Shown here one piece after another: positions 47,064-54,958 of a DNA stretch of 64,000 bases. Made by a program: the position numbers and the translations under genes. The DNA comes from Phnomibacter ginsenosidimutans (GTDB lineage: Bacteria > Bacteroidota > Bacteroidia > Chitinophagales > Chitinophagaceae). The notes beneath the pieces are model-generated. The model searched no databases. It had not been told where the DNA came from and saw nothing but the letters and a program-made list of their open reading frames with translations. Location of the stretch: contig NZ_CP046566.1 of assembly GCF_009740285.1 (NCBI RefSeq), forward strand, positions 372,001-436,000. Reading direction: 5' to 3'. How positions within the stretch are numbered: the first letter of the stretch is position 1; each line of letters opens with the position of its first letter.

Positions 47064-48476
47064 CTATTTACCTTCCTGCTCCTTCCACATTTGGTTGAAG
47101 GTTTTGGCAGAAAAATCCAGCGGCGCATGTTGCTTTTTCCAATCGCTGAAAAGGCCGTTGACCACTTTGTTTTTAAGTGAACCATTGCCCATGTTCATCA
47201 TGGTGCGGCTGAGGCTGGCAGTTTTCCAGGCTTTCCAGGCGAGGCGTTCGCTGAGTTTGCTTTCACCTTGGGTTACTGCCTCGTGACGGTTGTGCAGCAG
47301 CAGTTCGTGCAGGTTGATGCGTACGGGGCAAACTGCTGTGCAGTTGCCACAAAGGCTGCTGGCGTAGCTCAGGTGTTTGTACTCATGCATGCCTTGCAGC
47401 CATGGCGTAATTACTTTGCCAATGGGGCCGCTGTAAGTAGTAAGGTAGCTGTGGCCGCCAATATTTTTGTATACGGGGCAGGCATTGAGGCAGCTGCCGC
47501 AGCGGATGCAATACAACGCTTCGCGGCTATGTGCATTCGCCAGCAGGTTGGTGCGGCCATTGTCGAGCAAGATGACAAACATCTGTGTAGGGCCATCACT
47601 TTCGTTGCTTTGTCGTGGGCCACTCACCAGGCTATTGTACACCGTTACTTTTTGCCCCGTGCCATAGGTGCTGAGCATGGGCCAAAACAGCGGTAAATCG
47701 TGTATAGAAGGAATACATTTTTCGATGCCCACAATAGCGATGTGAATATTGGGAAAAGCACAGCTAAGGCGGGCATTACCTTCATTTTCGGTCAGGGCAA
47801 TACTGCCAGTATCGGCTACAATAAAGTTGGCACCGGTGATGCCTACTTCAGCCTGCACATATTTTTGGCGGAGCTTGTAGCGGGCTACTTGTGTAAGCTG
47901 CTCGGGGCTCAGGTTGGGCTCGCAGCCCAGTTTATTGGCAAAGAGGCGGGCTACATCTTCTTTGCTTTTGTGCATGGCTGGCGTTACAATATGGTAGGGT
48001 GGTTCGCCGTCCAGTTGCTGTATGTATTCACCCAGGTCGGTTTCGATGCTCTCGATATTGTTGCCTTCCAAAAATGCATTGAGGTGAATTTCTTCTGTCA
48101 CCATGCTTTTGCTTTTCACCACGGTGCGGCAGTTAGCTTCGCGGCAAATTTGCAAAATGGCATCTAAGGCTTGGGCACTGTTTTCGGCCCAAATCACTTT
48201 GCCGCCCCGGGCAGTAAACTTGGCTTCAAACTGCAGCAGGCTTTCATCGAGATGCTCTATAGCCTGCCACTTGCGGTTTTTGGCCAATTGGCGGGCCAGC
48301 TCCAGCTCGGCAAATTGGGCTTTGCCCTTGGGCACGGCCGCATTGTATTTGCCAATGTTGAAGTTGATTTTGCGCCGGTGATCGAGGTCGGCAGCTTTTA
48401 CAGTGCTGCGGGCAATAAATGCAGCGGCTCCTCCGGTGGAGGCATGCACATCAGCCTTGGTAGCAGTATCGGCCAT
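47064..48476 (-). CDS. lutB: LutB/YkgF-type iron-sulfur lactate-utilization protein
   Basis: 470 residues, of full LutB length. The N-terminal LUD domain includes VVKSKSMVTEEIHLN, EVGITGANFIVADTGSIALT and NEGNARLSC. Two 4Fe-4S clusters follow, ALYCIRCGSCLNACPVYKN and SLCGNCTAVCPVRINLHELL. LutB works with LutA and LutC to oxidise L-lactate to pyruvate. Neither partner is in the adjacent genes, so they must be elsewhere or this is a variant. The neighbours are an L,D-transpeptidase on one side and a small membrane protein on the other. Confidence 0.9.
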   Translation of the reverse strand: MADTATKADVHASTGGAAAFIARSTVKAADLDHRRKINFNIGKYNAAVPKGKAQFAELELARQLAKNRKWQAIEHLDESLLQFEAKFTARGGKVIWAENSAQALDAILQICREANCRTVVKSKSMVTEEIHLNAFLEGNNIESIETDLGEYIQQLDGEPPYHIVTPAMHKSKEDVARLFANKLGCEPNLSPEQLTQVARYKLRQKYVQAEVGITGANFIVADTGSIALTENEGNARLSCAFPNIHIAIVGIEKCIPSIHDLPLFWPMLSTYGTGQKVTVYNSLVSGPRQSNESDGPTQMFVILLDNGRTNLLANAHSREALYCIRCGSCLNACPVYKNIGGHSYLTTYSGPIGKVITPWLQGMHEYKHLSYASSLCGNCTAVCPVRINLHELLLHNRHEAVTQGESKLSERLAWKAWKTASLSRTMMNMGNGSLKNKVVNGLFSDWKKQHAPLDFSAKTFNQMWKEQEGK

Positions 48477-48544
48477 GCAGCAACGGTAAAAACGGTGATG
48501 AAAAAGAAAACAACAGCCCTACGCAGCAGCAGGGCTTGCTGGCA

Positions 48545-48748
48545 TTAGTGGTGACCGTGGTCGCCCTTCATGCTTTCGTGCTTGCGCAGTTCGTAGAAAA
48601 TAGAAATAATGCTCAGCACAGCAAAAGTGAGCAGGCCTACAATGCTGAGTGCTACTGCCCAACCCTGACCATAGTCGATGCTTTTGATGAGCATCATGAA
48701 GCACAAAATGGTGATGAGGATGGTGGTAGCAAAAAATGGAAATTTCAT
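48545..48748 (-). CDS. Small two-helix membrane protein, unknown
   Basis: The ATG at 48748 is chosen because it puts the Met directly before a hydrophobic helix. The 67 residues contain two transmembrane segments (FPFFATTILITILCFMMLI and GWAVALSIVGLLTFAVLSII) and a C-terminal charged tail (YELRKHESMKGDHGHH) that ends in His and may bind metal. It is not a named family to me. A weak hairpin at 48515-48536 follows its stop and precedes lutB, so the two genes may be transcribed separately. Confidence 0.6.
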   Translation of the reverse strand: MKFPFFATTILITILCFMMLIKSIDYGQGWAVALSIVGLLTFAVLSIISIFYELRKHESMKGDHGHH

Positions 48749-48776
48749 GACCGGAATGATTTGCTGCAAAAATAGG

Positions 48777-48930
48777 GGGAGAAGGGGAAAAGCCGAAAGC
48801 GAAAAAGGCTGAAGGCAAAAGGCAGAAAGCAAAATGCCAATCATTGCTGAAGGCAATCTCCTCTGTGCTCTCCAGAGCTCTGTGCGAAAAAAATCTCAAA
48901 CGAAAATCCTTAGTCGAAAAGCTGAAAGCA
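48777..48930. repeat. GCTGAAGGC/GAAAGC-type degenerate repeat (intergenic)
   Basis: Degenerate copies of short words (GCTGAAGGCAAA, GCCGAAAGC, GCAGAAAGC, GCTGAAAGC) fill the gap between the small membrane protein and the DUF3109 gene. The word AAGGCTGAAGGCAAA (48805-48819) recurs exactly at 39925-39939 inside mnmH. Confidence 0.6.
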
Positions 48931-48962
48931 AATGACTAACAGCGAATTGCCAAATGTCATTC

Positions 48963-49553
48963 TCACTTCCCTTGTATCTCAAAATAATCCTGCGCTACGG
49001 CATCCAGCGCTTCGTAAAAATCCTGCCCGTATTTGCGGATGATGGGTTCTTTTAAAAACTGATACACGGGCACTTTCAGCTTCTTGCCGAGCTTACAGGC
49101 AGGCTTGCACAGGGTTTCGCGGGGTTCGTAGTTTACGTATTCTGTATCGCCGTTTTTGCTTTGCTGAATACGTATGGGAAACAGGTGACAGCTGATGGGT
49201 TTTTTCCAGGTTACTTTGCCATCGTTATAAGCTTGCTCAATGCCGCATTTTACAATGCCTGCCGCATCGGTAATGGCGTACACGCAAATGCCACCATTAA
49301 TGGCCGGTGTTACCCAACCAAATTCGCGGTCGTATACATAGCGGCCCTGCTTGTTGATTTCAGCTACATGATGCGCAGGCAGGTAGGGCAGCACGGCATC
49401 AAATACTTCATCAATACGAGCTAGTTCTTCTTTGTCCAGTGGCGCACCAGCGTCGCCATCTACACAGCAGCCGCCTTTACACTTTACCAGGTCGCATACA
49501 AATTGTTCTTCTACCAGTTCATCACTCACCAGTTTGTTATCAATAGCTATCAT
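48963..49553 (-). CDS. DUF3109 family protein
   Basis: 196 residues. A Cys-rich N-terminus (EQFVCDLVKCKGGCCVDGDA) resembles zinc/iron-binding YkgJ/FliB-type clusters. Further Cys residues follow in GGICVYAI, IVKCGIEQAY, ISCHLFPIRI and TLCKPACKLGKKL. The family is widespread in Bacteroidota and its function is not known; the many conserved Cys argue for a metal site. It is separated by 18 nt from gldD, so it may be the last gene of the gldE-gldD transcript. Confidence 0.82.
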   Translation of the reverse strand: MIAIDNKLVSDELVEEQFVCDLVKCKGGCCVDGDAGAPLDKEELARIDEVFDAVLPYLPAHHVAEINKQGRYVYDREFGWVTPAINGGICVYAITDAAGIVKCGIEQAYNDGKVTWKKPISCHLFPIRIQQSKNGDTEYVNYEPRETLCKPACKLGKKLKVPVYQFLKEPIIRKYGQDFYEALDAVAQDYFEIQGK

Positions 49554-49570
49554 AGCAGTAGTTGGTTCGG

Positions 49571-50212
49571 TTAATTGTTTTTCCAGCGAAAGGTTTCAAT
49601 CATGTGCAGCAAGTCTTGCTTCAAAAAATCATTGACTGGTTGCAGTGAATCTTCGTTGGGGGTTACATCAAAATACAATGCGCCCCGCAAAAAATGGCGG
49701 GTAGAATCTGTTACAAAAAATTGATTGGCGGTAGCAGCATTGCCACCTACTTTAAAGTACACACCGTGTACGCCATTGGTGGTGTGCATTACGCTGTCAT
49801 CAATAGCCGTGGCCTTGCTGGTATGCTTATAAGTGAGGTTAAAAGCATCGTTGACAAGTTTATCAAAATTTGACTGCCGCAAATCTTTGTAGCTGATATG
49901 GATGCGGCCATTGAATTGCGGAAAGTCGATGTTGATCCACCATGGATTTTCTGGCGTGCTATCAAAGAAGGTAGAATCTTTTACCACAGTTGCGTATACG
50001 GGTAACTCAAATGCATAGGGATAGCCTGACTGGTCAAACGTTTGATATTTCTTTTCTGGAAAAGCAATTTCAAAATAGCCTTTGGGCTTGGGCGTAAATG
50101 GGCTGTTGCAAGCCACGCTGCAGGCAAGTAGCAACAGCAGGCATATGTGACTGATGGAAAATCGATGCGAGAGATAATGCATGTTGATAGAACGAGTAAA
50201 AGCCCGGGTCAT
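49571..50212 (-). CDS. gldD: Gliding-motility lipoprotein GldD
   Basis: A lipoprotein signal ICLLLLLACSVACNSPFTPK has its acylated Cys after ACSVA. The mature part contains KGYFEIAFPEKKYQTF, PYAFELPVYATV and the conserved PENPWWINIDFPQFNGRI and FRGALYFDVTPNEDSLQPV-type motifs of GldD. The start at 50212 overlaps the gldE stop as TAATG, which supports translational coupling. A second ATG at 50182 would give a shorter leader and is the alternative. GldD is needed for gliding and T9SS function in flavobacteria; the exact role is unsettled. Confidence 0.92.
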   Translation of the reverse strand: MTRAFTRSINMHYLSHRFSISHICLLLLLACSVACNSPFTPKPKGYFEIAFPEKKYQTFDQSGYPYAFELPVYATVVKDSTFFDSTPENPWWINIDFPQFNGRIHISYKDLRQSNFDKLVNDAFNLTYKHTSKATAIDDSVMHTTNGVHGVYFKVGGNAATANQFFVTDSTRHFLRGALYFDVTPNEDSLQPVNDFLKQDLLHMIETFRWKNN

Positions 50213-51555
50213 TATTCTTCCACCGGCCTGATGGTCACTTTAATTTTTTGAATACGGTTCTTGTTGACCTCGAGCATGGCAAAGTCGAAATCGCCTACAG
50301 TGATGATGGCGTTTTGCTGTGGTATTTCACCCGACACTTCGAGCACCAATCCGGCCAGCGAATCGCTTTCACCTTTTACTTCATCAAAAGTATCGGGGCT
50401 GAGGCGCATAATGCGGCACACATCATTTAGCATGGTTTTTCCTTCAAACACAAAATTGTAATCGTCTATTTTGCTGTTGATGGTTTCTTCTTCGTCGAAC
50501 TCATCTTTGATTTCGCCAATGATTTCTTCGAGAATATCTTCCATGGTAATGATGCCGCTGGTGCCACCAAATTCATCTACCACCACTGCAAAGTGCGTTC
50601 GCTTTTGCTGAAACTCCTGCATCAGGTCTTCAATCAGCTTTTGCTCATGTATAAAAAATGCGGGGCGCATAAGGCTGTGCCAGTCGAAATCGGCAGGCTG
50701 TTGCAGGTAGCCCAGCAAGTCTTTGGTATGTACCATGCCTTTGATTTCATCGAGTGAGTGATGGTACACTGGCAAACGGCTGTAATGCAGCTCTTCTACT
50801 TTTTTCTTTACTTCTTCAAAGTTGCATTCGTACGAAAGGCCATGCACATCCAGTCGGGTTTTCATCACCTGTTTTACAGAGATGTTGCCAAACTTCAGTA
50901 CTCCTTTCATGATGTTTTTTTCTTCCAACGAATCGTCGGAGAGGTCGATGGCATGCTGCAGCTCTTCAATGCTGTTGGCGGCAGAACGCTGCCCCAATCT
51001 TTTTTCAATGCCATCGCTCAGGTCTACCATTACACCGGCCACAAGTTTAAACAGCAGGTGCAATGCCTCCACCATCCAGCTCAGGTCTTTTGCAAAGCGG
51101 ATATTGTTTTGCGCTGCAAATGACTTTGGCAATATTTCGGCCACCAACAAAATGACAGCAGCAATCAACATCACTTTAATGGCGAGCAGCCACCATGGGT
51201 TTTCCAGGTTGAGGTATTTGTCGATTAAAAAATTACTGATGATGATGACGCCGATGTTGGCAATGCTGTTGGCCATCATGAGAGAGCCCAGCAGGGTCTT
51301 GGGCGATTCGAGCAGGGTAATGATGCGTTTATAGCCCGGCTGCGATTTTGTTTTGAGGTAGTTGATGTCTTTGTAGGTGAGGGAGAAAAACGCCACTTCG
51401 GCACCAGAAGCACAAAAAGAAACGAAGAGCAATACAAACAACACCAGCACCAGGGCAGTGGTGAGCTCAGTAGTGATTAAAAGTAATGGCGCTAAGGCCG
51501 GTAAATGATCCAAAAGAAACAGATTGATGAATAATGATATGAAGCTAAGCATCAT
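50212..51555 (-). CDS. gldE: Gliding-motility-associated protein GldE (CNNM/CBS domain)
   Basis: 447 residues. Four hydrophobic segments occupy ~1-180 (e.g. TALVLVLFVLLFVSFCASGA, LAIKVMLIAAVILLVAEILP). Two CBS domains follow (~215-340, VKQVMKTRLDVHGLSYEC and FFIHEQKLIEDLMQEF). A C-terminal CorC/HlyC-type domain ends the protein. GldE is the paralog of HlyC/CorC proteins that partners GldD genetically. Conserved order mutY-ssb-gldE-gldD is seen here. The start is that of the full-length family. Confidence 0.9.
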   Translation of the reverse strand: MMLSFISLFINLFLLDHLPALAPLLLITTELTTALVLVLFVLLFVSFCASGAEVAFFSLTYKDINYLKTKSQPGYKRIITLLESPKTLLGSLMMANSIANIGVIIISNFLIDKYLNLENPWWLLAIKVMLIAAVILLVAEILPKSFAAQNNIRFAKDLSWMVEALHLLFKLVAGVMVDLSDGIEKRLGQRSAANSIEELQHAIDLSDDSLEEKNIMKGVLKFGNISVKQVMKTRLDVHGLSYECNFEEVKKKVEELHYSRLPVYHHSLDEIKGMVHTKDLLGYLQQPADFDWHSLMRPAFFIHEQKLIEDLMQEFQQKRTHFAVVVDEFGGTSGIITMEDILEEIIGEIKDEFDEEETINSKIDDYNFVFEGKTMLNDVCRIMRLSPDTFDEVKGESDSLAGLVLEVSGEIPQQNAIITVGDFDFAMLEVNKNRIQKIKVTIRPVEE

Positions 51556-51627
51556 ACATGGATTAGCTACAAAGTAAGGGGCATTGGCGCCGGCACTTTG
51601 CTACAGCGGCAAAAATAACATTCGGAA

Positions 51628-52068
51628 TTAAAAGCCTGCAAGGTCGGGGCCATCGCCGGCGGGTGGAATATCGCTGCCGCTAAAGTTGTCGATGCCTTCG
51701 GGGCCAAAACCTTGGCCTTGTGCAAAGCTGCCATCGCCCCGCTTGTCGAGCATAATCAGGTTTTCGCCCACTACTTCGGTGGCAAATTTTTTGTTGCCAT
51801 CCTTATCGTCCCAGGTACGTGTTTTCAGGCGGCCTTCTATGTACACCAAACTGCCCTTGTGCAAATATTTTTGTGCCAGCTCGGCCAGGCCCCTCCACAG
51901 CACCACCATGTGCCATTCTGTTTGGCTGATGAGCTTGCCGGTTTTGTCTTTGTATGTTTCAGTAGTAGCCAAAGGAAACTTGGCTACAGCAATATTGCCT
52001 TCCAAAAATTGCACGTCCGGCTCTTTGCCCAGGTTGCCTATCAATGTCACTTTGTTTACACCACGCAT
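51628..52068 (-). CDS. ssb: Single-stranded DNA-binding protein (main type)
   Basis: 146 residues. The OB fold has VTLIGNLGKEPDVQFLEGNI, AVAKFPLATTETYKDK, TEWHMVVLWRGLAELAQKYL, GSLVYIEGRLKTRTWDDKDG and a disordered tail ending DGPDLAGF, which is close to the usual acidic-hydrophobic tip (DDLPF) that binds partners. This is the expected replication/repair SSB. It sits between mutY and gldE in the conserved Bacteroidota order. A shorter SSB without tail is at 36036-36377. Confidence 0.93.
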   Translation of the reverse strand: MRGVNKVTLIGNLGKEPDVQFLEGNIAVAKFPLATTETYKDKTGKLISQTEWHMVVLWRGLAELAQKYLHKGSLVYIEGRLKTRTWDDKDGNKKFATEVVGENLIMLDKRGDGSFAQGQGFGPEGIDNFSGSDIPPAGDGPDLAGF

Positions 52069-52145
52069 ACGCCAATGCTTTGTTGCAGAAATGGTTATTG
52101 CTTAAAGTTAGTTTATTTCTGCAAACACAATAAACGCTATGCTGC

Positions 52146-53264
52146 CTAAAACAAATTGGTTTGAGCTGCGGAAGATGAAGTCAGATAGTCGCGGAGCAAC
52201 TTGGGAAAAGCCAGTTGTCGAAGTGTTTCAGCATTTACCCACTGCCCGGCTGGTACTGCTTTTGCTGAAGGCAGTGGGCATTCAATAAAACTGGCGTAAA
52301 TGGTTTGGTGGGTGAGCAACTGCCGGTAAGGTCCGTGCATGGCAGCAATATGTTTTACCTGTGGCGCCAGCTGTTGTGCCAGCTGCAGCCATTCGGTCTC
52401 GCTTCGTTCAACAGGTTGTGGCTCTTCCACTAGCGGAAATTCATACAGGTCTTGCCAAATGTCTTTGGCTTGCCGCTGACGCACCAGTATTTGCTTGCCC
52501 ACCCTGAAAAGGAAATAATAGAAATATCGATCCCTCTTGATGAGCTTTTTCGACTTCACCGGCAGGCTTTCAACCCGTTGTTGTTTGAAAGCGACGCATT
52601 GGCTTTGCATGGGACAGGTGCCGCACAATGGTGCCGCCGGCTTGCAAACGGTAGCGCCAAAATCCATGATGGCTTGGTTGTAGGTAGCAGGTGCATCCTG
52701 CGCCAGATGCGCATCGGCCTCTTGGGTAAAACGCTGTTTGCCGGTAGTGGTATCAAATGGTTCATCAATGCCATAAAAGCGGGCCAGCACCCTTATCACA
52801 TTGCCATCTACCACGGCATGCGGCAGTCCAAAACCAAAGCTGGCAATAGCGGCCGCGGTGTAAGGGCCCACACCTTTCAGGCTCAAAATATCGTTGTAAT
52901 TGTTGGGAAAACGCCCTTCAAACTGCTGCATTACCTGACGGGCGGCAGCCAGCAGGTTGCGGCAGCGGCTGTAATAGCCCAGGCCTTCCCACAACTTAAA
53001 AACTGCTTCATCGTCGGCTGAGGCCAAATCGGCAATTGTGGGATAGGCTTCCACAAAACGGAGATAGTAGGCCAGCCCTTGTTCTACCCGGGTTTGCTGC
53101 AAAATGATTTCGGAGAGCCAGATTTTATAAGGGTCCTTTTCGCCCTTCCAGGGCATGCTGCGCTGGTTGTGGTGGGCATGCCAGTGCAGCAGGGTTGGAG
53201 TAAACCATGGCTGGCCAACAGGGCCTTTTTGACGACGGGAAGGGGAGGAAGACGATACGGGCAT
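52146..53264 (-). CDS. mutY: A/G-specific adenine glycosylase
   Basis: 372 residues from ATG 53264. Helix-hairpin-helix glycosylase with WLSEIILQQTRVEQGL (substrate-site Glu), LKGVGPYTAAAIASF (HhH), HAVVDGNVIRVLARF (catalytic Asp) and the iron-sulfur loop CKPAAPLCGTCPMQSQC. The C-terminal NUDIX-like domain (~235-340) reads 8-oxoG. The enzyme removes A opposite 8-oxoG. It is divergent from the HU gene with a promoter box in between, and is followed by ssb, gldE and gldD. Confidence 0.95.
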   Translation of the reverse strand: MPVSSSSPSRRQKGPVGQPWFTPTLLHWHAHHNQRSMPWKGEKDPYKIWLSEIILQQTRVEQGLAYYLRFVEAYPTIADLASADDEAVFKLWEGLGYYSRCRNLLAAARQVMQQFEGRFPNNYNDILSLKGVGPYTAAAIASFGFGLPHAVVDGNVIRVLARFYGIDEPFDTTTGKQRFTQEADAHLAQDAPATYNQAIMDFGATVCKPAAPLCGTCPMQSQCVAFKQQRVESLPVKSKKLIKRDRYFYYFLFRVGKQILVRQRQAKDIWQDLYEFPLVEEPQPVERSETEWLQLAQQLAPQVKHIAAMHGPYRQLLTHQTIYASFIECPLPSAKAVPAGQWVNAETLRQLAFPKLLRDYLTSSSAAQTNLF

Positions 53265-53310
53265 ACAGTACAATTACAGCAAGGGTACAATTTCGTTCAA
53301 ATAAGGCGTT

Positions 53311-53318
53311 TACCTTTG
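53311..53318 (+). promoter_or_regulatory. Bacteroidota -7 box for the HU gene
   Basis: TACCTTTG matches TAnnTTTG, 96 nt before the HU ATG, implying a long leader. Confidence 0.5.
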
Positions 53319-53413
53319 ATAATGAAATATTTACAAAAAACGATTCCAATTATTGCAATTCACGTTTTCCTGTCTTACTTTTAATGACAAACCGTTGTAA
53401 ATCATTCTAAATC

Positions 53414-53719
53414 ATGCGCAAATCAGACCTCATCAACCAAATTGCCGATAAAACCGGTATTCCCAAAGTGGATGTTTTGGTGACACTCGAAACCATGTTT
53501 AAAGAGGTGAAGGAAAGCCTTTCGAATGGTGAAAATATTTACATCCGTGGGTTTGGCAGTTTCATTACCAAAAAGCGGGCTGCAAAAATTGGCCGCAACA
53601 TCAAACGCAATGTAGCCGTGGAAATTCCGGAGCATTTCATTCCCGCCTTTAAGCCCAGCAAAGAGTTTGTGGCAGAAGTTAAATTGAAGACCAGCGGCAA
53701 AACCGACGCCGCTGAATAG
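53414..53719 (+). CDS. HU-family DNA-binding protein
   Basis: 101 residues: MRKSDLINQIADKTGIPKVD (helical base), SNGENIYIRGFGSFITKKRA (beta saddle) and the arm region KIGRNIKRNVAVEIPEHFIP with the usual Pro at the tip (VEIPEH), then FKPSKEFVAEVK. It binds and bends DNA non-specifically as a dimer. It lies downstream of mutY's divergent promoter region and before the TPR and rng genes in the same direction. The C-terminus is extended by ~10 residues (KTSGKTDAAE). Confidence 0.95.
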   Translation: MRKSDLINQIADKTGIPKVDVLVTLETMFKEVKESLSNGENIYIRGFGSFITKKRAAKIGRNIKRNVAVEIPEHFIPAFKPSKEFVAEVKLKTSGKTDAAE

Positions 53720-53769
53720 CTTGTCCGTATACCTTTGCTGCGCTGCAGACAATTTGAGGCAAAGGTGAT

Positions 53770-54643
53770 ATGAAAAATACACAAAAGATTTTGATAGGCG
53801 TAGCCCTCGCTGCCACAGCGGGGCTTTATTATTTTGGTAGCACAGTGGGGCCAAAAAAGGCGGTGCCAGCCCTCAGGCTCAGGCGGCCGATACCAGCCAC
53901 AATCACGACCCGCTTGATCGGCCAAGGTAAGAGCCGGTGCCATGAGCCAACTAAGCCAGGCGCAGCAGCAATATATCAATACGTTGGAAAATACCGTGAG
54001 CCGTGGCGATGTAAAAAGCCAGCAGGCAGCAGCCCACCGCAGTTTGGCCAGCTTCTGGAAAGACTCTGTCGCCAGTCCCATCCTGCATTTTCAGCATCTT
54101 TCATTAGCTTCCGAATTGGATAATACCGAAAAAAGTCTCACTTTTGCCGCCCATTCTATTTTAGGCTATCTGCCCTATGCCCACAATCATTTGGAGCAGG
54201 AGTGGCTGGCCAATAGAGGAAAAGAGTTGTTTGATAAGGCTTTTGCAATGAATGAATCGAATGATTCAACCATTGTAGGATTAGGCGGAACCATCATGTA
54301 TGGTGCCAAAAGTGCGGAAGGTCCAATGGCCGGCATTATGAAAGTGCGGGCTGTGGTTGAGAAAGATTCCACCAACATGTTTGCGCAGTATATGCTTGGT
54401 GTAGGTGGTGTCATCAGTGGCCAGTACGACAAGGCAGCGCAGCGGTTTGAAAAAGTAACCAAAGCGCAACCCGACAATCTGGAAGTGTGGTTTAAGCTGG
54501 CCGAAGCTTACGAGTTGGCCAACATGAACCCGCAAGCCATCAGCACTTACGAAAAAATTGAACAGAAAGTATCTGTTCCGGAAATGAAAACCGAAATACA
54601 GAAGCGGATTGCGCAACTGAAGTCGGCAGCTCCCGGTAAATAA
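53770..54643 (+). CDS. TPR protein with N-terminal membrane anchor (two frame breaks)
   Basis: The N-terminus (MKNTQKILIGVALAATAGLY) is a membrane anchor or signal. The C-terminal ~230 residues contain TPR-like helices (e.g. KELFDKAFAMNESNDSTIV, AQYMLGVGGVISGQYDKAAQ, LEVWFKLAEAYELANMNPQA). Adding a G to GGGG (53847-53850) and removing CG at 53919-53920 (within GATCGG) gives a continuous protein (AKKGGASPQAQAADTSH... and LDAKVRAGAMSQ). Proteins of this kind follow HU in many Bacteroidota. The function is unknown; a scaffold in the periplasm is likely. Confidence 0.72.
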
Positions 54644-54683
54644 GATGCTTTTTCATATTTAGAACTTATAAAATCATAGAACT

Positions 54684-54779
54684 ATGCCTTGCGGTAAAAA
54701 AAGAAAGCGTCATAAGATTGCGACTCACAAACGCAAAAAGCGTTTGAGAAAGAATCGTCATAAGAAGAAGAATAAATAA
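54684..54779 (+). CDS. Very small basic protein, mS38/AURKAIP1-COX24-like (putative ribosomal protein)
   Basis: A 31-residue ORF: MPCGKKRKRHKIATHKRKKR followed by LRKNRHKKKNK. More than half of the residues are Lys, Arg or His. Bacteroidota genomes carry almost identical short genes annotated as AURKAIP1/COX24-domain proteins, related to the C-terminus of mitochondrial ribosomal protein mS38. That identification rests on memory of the family and the composition. It lies between the TPR gene and a terminator, in the direction of HU and rng. Confidence 0.7.
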   Translation: MPCGKKRKRHKIATHKRKKRLRKNRHKKKNK

Positions 54780-54798
54780 GTAGCTCTTTTTCTAGCGC

Positions 54799-54840
54799 AT
54801 TTACCTGCCTGTAAGTGTACGGGCAGGTAAATGTTTTTTT
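54799..54840 (+). terminator. Rho-independent terminator after the mS38-like gene
   Basis: ATTTACCTGCCTG (54799-54811) pairs with CGGGCAGGTAAAT (54820-54832) with one G-T pair, followed by GTTTTTTT. Confidence 0.85.
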
Positions 54841-54958
54841 GGTTTATACTGTTGCCTGCCTGTTTCCCCCGTGCATATTATCCCCCCAATGTATTTACAT
54901 GCTGCAGGCCTCAGGGCATTGCCATGTACCTAATTCATACACAAACTGATACCATTTT

